Assembly (NCBI RefSeq): GCF_028369295.1
Contig: NZ_JAQMYP010000035.1
Location: forward strand, 1 to 64,000
DNA length: 64,000 nt
Direction: 5' to 3'
DNA from: Streptomyces sp. HD
Lineage (GTDB): Bacteria; Actinomycetota; Actinomycetes; Streptomycetales; Streptomycetaceae
Made by a program: the position numbers and the translations under genes. The notes under the pieces were generated by a model that was not told the DNA's origin, ran no database searches, and saw nothing but the letters and a program-made list of their open reading frames with translations. Shown one piece after another: positions 55,876-63,216 of the stretch. The number at the start of each line of letters is the position of its first letter. Position 1 is the first letter of the stretch.

Positions 55876-56220
55876 GTGGACATCAAGACCGCCACCGCCC
55901 TCCGCCGCCTCCGTCTCGTCTCGGCCCCCGAGGCGGTGTCGTTCCTGCTGCTGCTCGTCTGTTCGGTGCTGAAGCGGACCACGGACTTCAACGCGGTGCC
56001 CGCGATGGGCATGATCCACGGTGTTCTCTTCATCCTGTACGTGATCTTCTGGGCGGACGCCTGGAACCGCACCAGGTGGCCCCTGAAGACCGCGGCGCTC
56101 TACTTCGTTCTCTCCGTCCTGCCGACCGGCGGCTTCTTCGCCGACCGCAAGCTGCGGCGTGAGGCCGAGGACGCCGTCATCGCCGCCCGCGCCCGCCGGG
56201 AAGGAAAGGTCAACGCATGA
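55876..56220 (+). CDS. DUF3817 membrane protein
   Basis: 114 residues from GTG 55876 (GAAGGTGA upstream). Three hydrophobic segments (about 20-33, 43-62 and 72-86) with motifs AMGMIHGVLFILYVIFWADA and LPTGGFFADRKL typical of DUF3817 proteins. Function unknown. Overlaps the following thiamine-binding-type gene by 4 bp, so the pair is co-translated. Confidence 0.9.
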   Translation: MDIKTATALRRLRLVSAPEAVSFLLLLVCSVLKRTTDFNAVPAMGMIHGVLFILYVIFWADAWNRTRWPLKTAALYFVLSVLPTGGFFADRKLRREAEDAVIAARARREGKVNA

Positions 56221-56513
56221 TCGTCGCCTTTTCCGTGACGCCGCTCGGCGTCGGCGAGGACGTGGGGGAGTACGTCGCCGACGCCGTCCGGGTCGTCCGT
56301 GAGTCGGGCCTGCCCAACCGCACCGACGCGATGTTCACCTCCGTCGAGGGCGACAGCTGGGACGAGGTCATGGACGTCGTCAAGCGCGCCGTCGCCGCCG
56401 TGGAGGAGCGTGCCCCGCGGGTGTCGCTGGTGCTCAAGGCCGACATCCGGCCGGGCGTGACGGACGGTCTCACCTCCAAGGTGGAGACCGTGGAGCGGCA
56501 TCTGGCCGAGTAG
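56217..56513 (+). CDS. MTH1187-family thiamine-binding protein
   Basis: 98 residues. Small ferredoxin-like fold of the MTH1187/YkoF-type thiamine-binding group: VAFSVTPLGVGEDVGEYVADAV, MFTSVEGDSWDEVMDVVKRAV and VSLVLKADIRPG. May bind thiamine or a precursor; the physiological role in this family is not settled. Ends the transcription unit just before a very strong terminator. Confidence 0.9.
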   Translation: MIVAFSVTPLGVGEDVGEYVADAVRVVRESGLPNRTDAMFTSVEGDSWDEVMDVVKRAVAAVEERAPRVSLVLKADIRPGVTDGLTSKVETVERHLAE

Positions 56514-56520
56514 GCAGCGA

Positions 56521-56570
56521 CGCGCAGGGGCGGACGTACGACTTCCGTACGTCCGCCCCTGCGCGTTTTT
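56521..56570 (+). terminator. Strong intrinsic terminator
   Basis: Perfect 20-bp stem (56521-56540 with 56546-56565; core GCAGGGGCGGACG), ACTTC loop and a TTTTT tract at 56566-56570. It closes the core block before the pigment cluster. Confidence 0.95.
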
Positions 56571-56835
56571 CGTGCCCAACTCCCGTCGGCGGACGGGCAC
56601 TTCGGCGTGCCCGTCGGCCGCGCCCGGGCGCTCGGCCCGGTCGCGAGGAGGAGTCAAGTCGCCGCTCACGCAGGCGCATTCCGGTGCGTCCGGTCGGCGG
56701 TTCCCTCAATTGGCCCGCATGGCTCGCGGACCCCAGGGCCCTGACCCACGATGAAGGCTCAGGGCCGAAACCCGCGTTCGTGCTGGTGGACGGGGACGGC
56801 CGCCGCCTTGCTCCCGCGAAGGAAGGGTCTGTCGG
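56571..56835. promoter_or_regulatory. Leader region of the type II PKS cluster
   Basis: 265 bp without a gene. Two dyads: GACGGGCAC/GTGCCCGTC at 56592-56615, and GGCCCTGA (56737-56744) with TCAGGGCC (56759-56766). It must contain the cluster promoter, but no -35/-10 was assigned. It ends in GAAGGAAGGG before ATG 56836. Confidence 0.45.
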
Positions 56836-57945
56836 ATGACCACTTCGCCCTACACATCCCAGTCGGCGTTCGACGGCTCCAGGATGCGCGTCACCCTTCT
56901 GGTCGACCTCCAGGAAGGCGCCCAGCAACAGTTCCTCGACGCGTACGAGTACATGCGCGACCGAGTCGCGTCGGTCCCCGGCCATCTCGGTGACCAGCTG
57001 TGCCAGTCCGTGGAAAACCCGTCCCAGTGGCTCATCACGAGCGAGTGGGAGACCGCTGTGCCGTACCTCGCCTGGGTGAGCAGTGAAGAGCACATCGAGA
57101 CGGTCAAGCCCCTGCAGAGCTGCGTCCGCGACCTCCGGTCGATGCGTTACGGCATCGTCCGCGAGACCGGCGGCGCCCGCCCGGGCACCGGCGGACTCCA
57201 GACGGCCGCACGGGTCGGCGACGGCGTCACGCGGCACGCCCTGACCTTCACCGTCAAACCCGGCTCCGAGTCCAAGGTCGCGGAGATCCTCGCCGGATAC
57301 GCCCCGCCCCAGGCCCGCGTCGACGACTCCACACGGCTGCGCCGGACCACCCTGTTCATGCACGGCAACCGGGTCGTGCGCACCGTCGAGGTGGAGGGCG
57401 ACCTGATGGCGGCCCTGCGCCACGTCTCGCGCCAGCCCGAGGTGCGGGCCGTCGAGGAGGCCCTCAACCCGCATCTGGAACTGCGCAGGGATCTGTCCGA
57501 CCCCGAGTCCGCGCGGGCCTTCTTCACCCGTGCCGCGATGCCGCCCGTCCACCATGCGGCACGCGGCGGACCCGAGCCGGACGACATCACCCGGCACGCC
57601 CTGTACTACCCGGCACGCAAGGGCTGCGGCATGGCCCTGGCCCGGCTGCTCTCCCTGCAGGACGAGGCCGCGCTGGCCGACCCGGCCGGCCCCGTGCACC
57701 GCAGCACCGTCTTCCAGCGCGAGGACATCGTCGTCCGCCTCATCGACGTACGGGGTGATCCCGAGACCGACCCGGTCATGGCGCTCGGCATCCATGGCCC
57801 GAGGAAGCCCGCCGTGCTGGCCCGTCTGCTCGACGGCGCCGCACTCGGACTGGCGGGACCGCTCACCGGCGAGCGGGACGCGAACCGCCTCCTGGCACAC
57901 GCCGACATGATCCCGATCACCGACCGCAGGGCCGCGCAGTCCTGA
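56836..57945 (+). CDS. SchA/CurD-like protein of spore-pigment clusters
   Basis: 369 residues. Resembles whiE ORFI/SchA/CurD proteins. The N-terminal ~110 residues are an ABM-like ferredoxin fold (RMRVTLLVDLQEGAQQQFLDAYEYM, ITSEWETAVPYLAWV). Then two SchA/CurD-type units opening with ITRHALYYP-like phrases (VTRHALTFTVKPGSE, DITRHALYYPARKGC). No obvious cofactor site; probably assists tailoring or folding of the polyketide. First gene of the pigment operon, with a strong GAAGGAAGGG ribosome site. Confidence 0.88.
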   Translation: MTTSPYTSQSAFDGSRMRVTLLVDLQEGAQQQFLDAYEYMRDRVASVPGHLGDQLCQSVENPSQWLITSEWETAVPYLAWVSSEEHIETVKPLQSCVRDLRSMRYGIVRETGGARPGTGGLQTAARVGDGVTRHALTFTVKPGSESKVAEILAGYAPPQARVDDSTRLRRTTLFMHGNRVVRTVEVEGDLMAALRHVSRQPEVRAVEEALNPHLELRRDLSDPESARAFFTRAAMPPVHHAARGGPEPDDITRHALYYPARKGCGMALARLLSLQDEAALADPAGPVHRSTVFQREDIVVRLIDVRGDPETDPVMALGIHGPRKPAVLARLLDGAALGLAGPLTGERDANRLLAHADMIPITDRRAAQS

Positions 57946-58023
57946 CCCCGCGACACCGGCCTGATCCGCCGGACAGGACCGAGCCGAGGGACCACCCCCC
58001 ATCGAACGACCTGGAGACAGACC

Positions 58024-58488
58024 ATGGACAAGATGCGCCCGCGCGTCGTGGACATCCGAGAGATCGAGCCCAACCGCAAGCGCGGTGGTGACCTGCGCAC
58101 TCTGCTCACCCCCGTCACGGTGGGGGCCACGAGCGGGTTCATGGGCCTGGCCATCATGCGGCCCGGCGAACGCATCAGCGAGCACTACCACCCGTACTCC
58201 GAGGAGTTCGTGTACGTCGTCGAGGGCCGGCTGGAGGTCGACCTGGATGGAGAAACGTTTTCTCTGCGCTCCGACCAGGGCCTGATGATCCCCATCGACA
58301 TGCGGCACCGCTTCCGCAACGTCGGTGACGAGGAGGCCCGCATGGTCTTCCACCTGGGTCCCCTCGCGCCGAACCCGAAGCTCGGCCACGTGGACACCGA
58401 GGCCCCGGAGATCGGCGACGACGTCACGGCGTACCCGCTCGTCCAGGAGGAGGGCGGGCAGCACGAACGACCGGGGGTCCTGTCATGA
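58024..58488 (+). CDS. Cupin-domain polyketide protein (whiE ORFII/CurC type)
   Basis: 154 residues. A single cupin barrel with motif 1 ERISEHYHPYSEEFVYVVEG (His and Glu ligands) and motif 2 GLMIPIDMRHRFRN. Homologues are fixed members of spore-pigment and pentangular polyketide clusters and are thought to aid cyclisation or oxidation. ATGA overlap with KSalpha shows translational coupling. Confidence 0.92.
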   Translation: MDKMRPRVVDIREIEPNRKRGGDLRTLLTPVTVGATSGFMGLAIMRPGERISEHYHPYSEEFVYVVEGRLEVDLDGETFSLRSDQGLMIPIDMRHRFRNVGDEEARMVFHLGPLAPNPKLGHVDTEAPEIGDDVTAYPLVQEEGGQHERPGVLS

Positions 58489-59753
58489 CCCGGCGGGTGG
58501 CGGTCACCGGCATAGGCGTGGTCGCTCCGGGAGGAATCGGGGTACCCGCGTTCTGGGACCTCCTCGCGAGCGGCCGTACCGCGACACGAGGCATCACGCT
58601 GTTCGACCCCGAGGGCCTGCGGTCCCGGATAGCCGCCGAGTGCGACTTCGACCCGCTCGCCCACGGACTCGACCCCGAGCAGGTCGAACGCTCCGACCGG
58701 TACATCCAGTTCGCCCAGGTCGCCGCGCAGGAGGCGGTGGCCGACAGCGGGGTCGACTTCGCCGCCGAGAACCCCTGGCGGGTGGCCGTTTCCCTGGGCA
58801 GCGCGGTGGGCGGCACGACCCGGCTCGAACACGACTACGTCCTGGTCAGCGGGCGTGGGCAGCGCTGGGACGTCGACCATCGCGCCGCCGAGCCCGACCT
58901 GCACCGGGCGTTCTCGCCGAGCACCCTCGCGGCGGACGTCGCCGAACGGTTCGGGGCGAGGGGCCCGGTGCAGACCGTCTCCACCGGCTGCACCTCCGGG
59001 CTCGACGCGGTGGGCTACGCCTTCCAGACCATCGAGGACGGCCGCGCCGACGTCTGCCTGGCCGGGGCCTCGGACTCGCCGATCTCCCCGATCACCATGG
59101 CCTGCTTCGACGCCATCAAGGCCACCTCGCCCAACAACGACGACCCGGAGCACGCCTCCCGGCCCTTCGACGCCCATCGCGACGGATTCGTCATGGGCGA
59201 GGGCGCCGCCGTCCTCGTACTGGAGGAACTGGAGCACGCACGCGCGCGTGGCGCGCACGTCTACTGCGAGATCGGCGGCTACGCCACCTTCGGCAACGCC
59301 TACCACATGACCGGGCTCACCAGTGAGGGACTGGAGATGGCCCGGGCCATCGACCTCGCGCTCGACCACGCGCGCGTGAACCCCACCGACATCGACTACG
59401 TCAACGCGCACGGCTCGGGCACCCGGCAGAACGACCGGCACGAGACCGCCGCGGTCAAGAAGTCCCTGGGCGCCCACGCCTACGACACGCCCATGAGCTC
59501 GATCAAGTCCATGGTGGGTCACTCGCTCGGCGCGATCGGCGCCATCGAGGTCGTCGCCTGCGTCCTCGCCCTGGCCCGCCAAGTGGTCCCGCCGACGGCG
59601 AACTACGAGACCCCGGACCCCGAGTGCGACCTGGACTACGTCCCGCGCACCGCACGCCCGCGCAGGCTCGACAACGTGCTCTCCGTGGGCAGCGGCTTCG
59701 GCGGTTTCCAGTCCGCGGTCCTTCTGACGGGGCCGGCAGGGAGGAATCGATGA
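58485..59753 (+). CDS. Type II PKS ketosynthase alpha (KSalpha)
   Basis: 422 residues. Condenses malonyl-ACP units with the chain-length factor. Complete catalytic set: Cys169 in VSTGCTSGLDA, His309 in NAHGSGTRQND, Lys341 (SIKSMVGHS) and His346. Closest in pattern to whiE/cur-type spore pigment KSs. Starts inside the cupin stop (ATGA) and ends overlapping the CLF start, the normal minimal-PKS coupling. Confidence 0.96.
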   Translation: MTRRVAVTGIGVVAPGGIGVPAFWDLLASGRTATRGITLFDPEGLRSRIAAECDFDPLAHGLDPEQVERSDRYIQFAQVAAQEAVADSGVDFAAENPWRVAVSLGSAVGGTTRLEHDYVLVSGRGQRWDVDHRAAEPDLHRAFSPSTLAADVAERFGARGPVQTVSTGCTSGLDAVGYAFQTIEDGRADVCLAGASDSPISPITMACFDAIKATSPNNDDPEHASRPFDAHRDGFVMGEGAAVLVLEELEHARARGAHVYCEIGGYATFGNAYHMTGLTSEGLEMARAIDLALDHARVNPTDIDYVNAHGSGTRQNDRHETAAVKKSLGAHAYDTPMSSIKSMVGHSLGAIGAIEVVACVLALARQVVPPTANYETPDPECDLDYVPRTARPRRLDNVLSVGSGFGGFQSAVLLTGPAGRNR

Positions 59754-61003
59754 GTGGTAGTGGCATACGCACCCGACACACGGCCGTCACCGGCATCGGC
59801 GTGGTCGCGCCCAACGGCCTGCACCAGGACACGTACTGGAAGTCCGTCAAGGAGGGCACCTGCGTCCTGGACCGAATAACCAGGGAGGGCTGCGAGCACC
59901 TCCCGCTCCGAGTCGCCGGCGAGGTCCGCGGCTTCGACCCGTCGGCGCTCATCGAGGAGACCTTCCTCGTCCAGACCGACAAGTTCACCCACTTCGCCCT
60001 GGCCGCCGCCGACGCCGCCCTGCAGGACGCGGGGCTGAGCAGCACCGCCGCCGACTCGCCGTACTCCGTGGGCGTGGTCACCGCGGCCGGATCCGGCGGC
60101 GGCGAGTTCGGCCAGCGTGAACTGCAGAAACTGTGGGGGAAGGGATCCCGGTTCGTCGGGCCCTACCAGTCCATCGCCTGGTTCTACGCCGCCAGCACCG
60201 GCCAGATCTCCATCCGCAAGGGCTTCAAGGGACCCTGCGGAGTGGTGGCCAGCGACGAGGCCGGCGGCCTGGACGCCGTCGCACACGCGGCCGGGGCCGT
60301 GCGCCGGGGCACCGACGTGGTCGTCGTGGGGGCCGCCGAGGCGCCGCTCGCCCCGTACTCGGGGGTCTGCCAGCTCGGCTACCCCGAACTCAGCACCGTC
60401 GCCGATCCGGCCCGCGCCTACCGCCCCTTCACCTCCGCGGCCTGCGGTTTCGTGCCCGCCGAGGGCGGTGCCGTGCTGGTGGTCGAGGACCAGGAGCGGG
60501 CACAGCGCCGTGCCGCGGTCGTCCGGGCCATCGTGGCGGGACACGCCGCCACCTTCACCGGCGCCTCGCGCTGGGACCTGTCCCGGGAAGGGCTCGCCCA
60601 CGCCATAAAGGGCGCCCTCGACGAGGCCGGCTGCGCGCCGGAGGAGATAGACGTCGTCTTCGCCGACGCGATGGGGACACCGGAGGCGGACCGCGCCGAG
60701 GCCCTCGCCCTCGCCGACGCCCTCGGCCGGCACGGCACCCGAGTGCCCGTCACCGCCCCCAAGACCGGCATCGGACGGGCCTACTGCGGGGCGCCCCTGC
60801 TGGACATCGTGGCCGCCGTGCTGGCCATGGAACACGGGCAGATCCCCCCGACGCCCGGCGTCTTCGACATCTGCCACGACATCGACCTGGTGACCTCCAC
60901 GGCACGCCCGGCAGAGCTCCGTACGGCCCTCGTCCTCAGCCGGGGACTCATGGGCTCCAACTCGGCTCTCGTGCTCCGCCGGGGCCCCGCGACCAGCGTC
61001 TAG
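59750..61003 (+). CDS. Type II PKS chain-length factor (KSbeta)
   Basis: 417 residues from ATG 59750. KS fold without the catalytic Cys. At the Cys-equivalent position most CLFs have Gln (AGEQAGGLDA-type); here it is Glu170 in GVVASDEAGGLDAV. Other catalytic His positions are also lost (VVFADAMGTPEAD). It partners KSalpha to set chain length; whiE-type complexes are thought to make about C24 chains. ATGA overlap with KSalpha. Confidence 0.95.
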   Translation: MSGSGIRTRHTAVTGIGVVAPNGLHQDTYWKSVKEGTCVLDRITREGCEHLPLRVAGEVRGFDPSALIEETFLVQTDKFTHFALAAADAALQDAGLSSTAADSPYSVGVVTAAGSGGGEFGQRELQKLWGKGSRFVGPYQSIAWFYAASTGQISIRKGFKGPCGVVASDEAGGLDAVAHAAGAVRRGTDVVVVGAAEAPLAPYSGVCQLGYPELSTVADPARAYRPFTSAACGFVPAEGGAVLVVEDQERAQRRAAVVRAIVAGHAATFTGASRWDLSREGLAHAIKGALDEAGCAPEEIDVVFADAMGTPEADRAEALALADALGRHGTRVPVTAPKTGIGRAYCGAPLLDIVAAVLAMEHGQIPPTPGVFDICHDIDLVTSTARPAELRTALVLSRGLMGSNSALVLRRGPATSV

Positions 61004-61101
61004 AACGGCTGCCGCCCGGTCGACGCCGTGCACGGGCGCCGGCCCGGCGGCACCACCTCCGTACCAGGTAATCCGTACCAAGTAAGGCAAGGAGAACCCG
61101 T

Positions 61102-61368
61102 ATGACCACCGAAATCACCCAAGTGACCGTCGAGGAGCTGGCCACGCTGATGAAGACGGCCGCCGGCGTGACCGTCGACCCGCACGACCTCGTCGGCCGG
61201 GCCAACACCCCCTTCGCCGAGTTCGGGCTGGACTCGCTCGGCCTCCTCGGCATCGTGGGCGAGCTGGAGAACCGGCACGGCCGGGCGCTGCCCACCGACG
61301 CGGAGCGCTGCAAGAGCCCCCGCGCCTTCCTCGAACTCGTCAACGGCGCACTCACGACAGGAGCATGA
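61102..61368 (+). CDS. Type II PKS acyl carrier protein
   Basis: 88 residues. Phosphopantetheine site Ser45 in FAEFGLDSLGLLGIVGELE. Acidic four-helix ACP. ATG 61102 follows AGGCAAGGAGAA. The last codons contain the ribosome site of the next gene. Carrier for the growing poly-beta-ketone chain. Confidence 0.96.
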   Translation: MTTEITQVTVEELATLMKTAAGVTVDPHDLVGRANTPFAEFGLDSLGLLGIVGELENRHGRALPTDAERCKSPRAFLELVNGALTTGA

Positions 61369-61369
61369 G

Positions 61370-61828
61370 GTGGCAGGACACACCGAGAACGAGATCACCA
61401 TCGCCGCACCCGTCGATCTCGTCTGGGACATGACGAACGACCTGGACCGATGGCCGAAGCTGTTCAGCGAGTACGCCTCCTGCGAGGTGCTGTCCCGCGA
61501 GGGCGACGCGGTCACCTTCCGGCTGACCATGCACCCCGACGAGAACGGCAAGGTGTGGAGCTGGGTCTCGGAGCGGATCGCCGACCGCGAGAAGCTCGTC
61601 GTCCGCGCCCGCAGGATCGAGACCGGTCCGTTCGAGTACATGAACATCGTGTGGGAGTACGAGGAGACTCCCGAGGGCACCCGGATGCACTGGACGCAGG
61701 ACTTCGCCATGAAGCCCGACGCCCCGGTCGACGACGCCTGGATGACGGACAACATCAACCGCAACTCGCCCATCCAGATGGCCCTCATCCGTGACCGCAT
61801 CGAGGAGGTCTCGTGCACCACGCCCTGA
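61370..61828 (+). CDS. Polyketide aromatase/cyclase (whiE ORFVI type)
   Basis: 152 residues from GTG 61370. Single-domain SRPBCC/START-fold cyclase: ENEITIAAPVDLVWDMTNDLDRWPKLF, EYASCEVLSREGD, and FEYMNIVWEYEETPEGTRMHW. Such enzymes direct first-ring closure and aromatisation of the nascent chain. Starts 2 bp after the ACP stop and overlaps the next cyclase by 16 bp. Confidence 0.93.
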   Translation: MAGHTENEITIAAPVDLVWDMTNDLDRWPKLFSEYASCEVLSREGDAVTFRLTMHPDENGKVWSWVSERIADREKLVVRARRIETGPFEYMNIVWEYEETPEGTRMHWTQDFAMKPDAPVDDAWMTDNINRNSPIQMALIRDRIEEVSCTTP

Positions 61829-62136
61829 TCGTCGCCAGGATGGCCCCGCACTCGGCACAGGACATCGCCGGCGTCTTCGCCGACTCCGACCGCGGCGAAC
61901 TCCCGCACCTCGTCGGGGTCACCCAGCGCTCCCTGTTCCAGTACGGCGATGTGTACATGCACTTCATCGAGGCCGAGCAGGACCCGGGCCCCGCCATCGC
62001 GAAGGTGGCCGGGCACCCCGACTTCGTCGACATCAGCAAGAGGCTCGAAGCGTTCGTCAGCCCCTACGACCCTCAGACCTGGCGCAGTCCCAAGGACGCG
62101 ATGGCGCGGTGCTTCTACCGCTGGGAGAGGAACTGA
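61813..62136 (+). CDS. TcmI-family polyketide cyclase (whiE ORFVII type)
   Basis: 107 residues from GTG 61813. Small ferredoxin-like dimeric cyclase: ALIVARMAPHSAQDIAGVFADSDRGELPHLVGVTQRSLFQYGDVYMHFIEAE pattern (shown here as the family-typical spacing of RM, SDRGELPH, VGVTQRSLF and YMHF motifs) and C-terminal PYDPQTWRSPKDAMARCFYRW. It closes later rings. Last gene of the plus-strand pigment operon. Confidence 0.92.
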   Translation: MHHALIVARMAPHSAQDIAGVFADSDRGELPHLVGVTQRSLFQYGDVYMHFIEAEQDPGPAIAKVAGHPDFVDISKRLEAFVSPYDPQTWRSPKDAMARCFYRWERN

Positions 62137-62143
62137 ACGAAGA

Positions 62144-62182
62144 AGGCCGCCGCCCGTGCTGACGAAGCGCGGGCGGCGGCCT
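62144..62182. terminator. Bidirectional terminator between pigment operon and amidohydrolase
   Basis: AGGCCGCCGCCCG (62144-62156) pairs with 62170-62182, with four further inner pairs (one wobble) and a GACGA loop. It lies between convergent genes. Confidence 0.85.
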
Positions 62183-62208
62183 CTCGTACGGCTGCTTCGC
62201 TCAGCCGG

Positions 62209-63171
62209 TCACAGCCGGGCCAGCGCCGGCATCAGGCGCAGCGCGTTCTCCCGGTTGATGTCCTGGAGCTGCTGCTCCGAGAGGCAGGCGTCGCCGTCCA
62301 GCGCCGGCATCACGCTGTCGGCGATCACATGGGCCGGGGTGGGCGGCCAGTCCGTGCCGAACAGGATGCGGCCGGGGTCCACCGTCGCCAGCAGGGTGGG
62401 GGTGGCCGAGGGGGACATCGGGCCCGCCGTGTCGAAGTAGAACCGGTGCAGGTAGTCACGGACCCGGCCGGGCTCGATCCCCGGGGTGAGCCGTCCGCCG
62501 AAGAGTTCGAGCCGGGTGGCCATGTAGGGGAGGAAGCCCCCGCCGTGCGGGAGGATGAAGCTGAGGTTCGGATAGCGGTCCAGCGTGCCGTTCCTGATGA
62601 GGTTGATGGCCGCTCGGGTGGTGTCCATCAGGAAGTCGCACACGAAGGGCGGCATGCCCGGCAGCCCCGTCCCGTCCTTACCGGCCGGCACCTCCATGGG
62701 GTGCGTACTGATCACGGCGGACCGGTCGTTCAGCTCCTGGAGCAGCCGGTCGTGCGACTCGTCCCCGAGGACCGCGCCCTCCACGCTCGTTCGCGTGCTC
62801 ACCCCGATGGCACCGAGTTCGTCGAGGCCGTGCCGGACGCTCCACGCGGAGAGCTCCAGGTCGTCGAGGAACACGGGCGTGAAGAAGGCGAACCGCTCGG
62901 GGTTGCTCTCCACGACGTCGGCGGCGGCCCGCAGCGCGACCCGGGCGCTCTCCTGGCGCTGGGCCCGCTCCCGGAACCGGCCGAGCATGGCGACGGTCAT
63001 GACGGAGGTGCCGATGCCCGCCTTGTCCATGACCTCAAGCGCCGAGTTCAGGTCCCAGCGCGTCCACCAGGGCAGTTTCTCGCGGTCGACCACGCCTTGT
63101 TGCTCCGCCCAGTCCAGCCAGTCGGGGGCGGTGAAGTGGTGGTGGACGTCGATGCGTCCGGCAAGGGTCAT
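62209..63171 (-). CDS. ACMSD-like amidohydrolase-superfamily decarboxylase
   Basis: 320 residues from ATG 63171 (GAGGA upstream). Metal-dependent TIM barrel of the ACMSD/gamma-resorcylate decarboxylase group: HxH His10/His12 (DVHHHF), His157 (ISTHPMEV), His209 (LPHGGGFLPY) and Asp274 (FGTDWPP). These enzymes decarboxylate aromatic or enol acids without an organic cofactor. Next to a type II PKS it could remove the terminal carboxyl of the aromatic polyketide (inference). Probably in one transcript with the FAD monooxygenase 45 bp upstream. Confidence 0.88.
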   Translation of the reverse strand: MTLAGRIDVHHHFTAPDWLDWAEQQGVVDREKLPWWTRWDLNSALEVMDKAGIGTSVMTVAMLGRFRERAQRQESARVALRAAADVVESNPERFAFFTPVFLDDLELSAWSVRHGLDELGAIGVSTRTSVEGAVLGDESHDRLLQELNDRSAVISTHPMEVPAGKDGTGLPGMPPFVCDFLMDTTRAAINLIRNGTLDRYPNLSFILPHGGGFLPYMATRLELFGGRLTPGIEPGRVRDYLHRFYFDTAGPMSPSATPTLLATVDPGRILFGTDWPPTPAHVIADSVMPALDGDACLSEQQLQDINRENALRLMPALARL

Positions 63172-63216
63172 AACAGCGTCCTCGGTGTGGGGGGTTCAGC
63201 AGGGGAGGGCAGGCGT

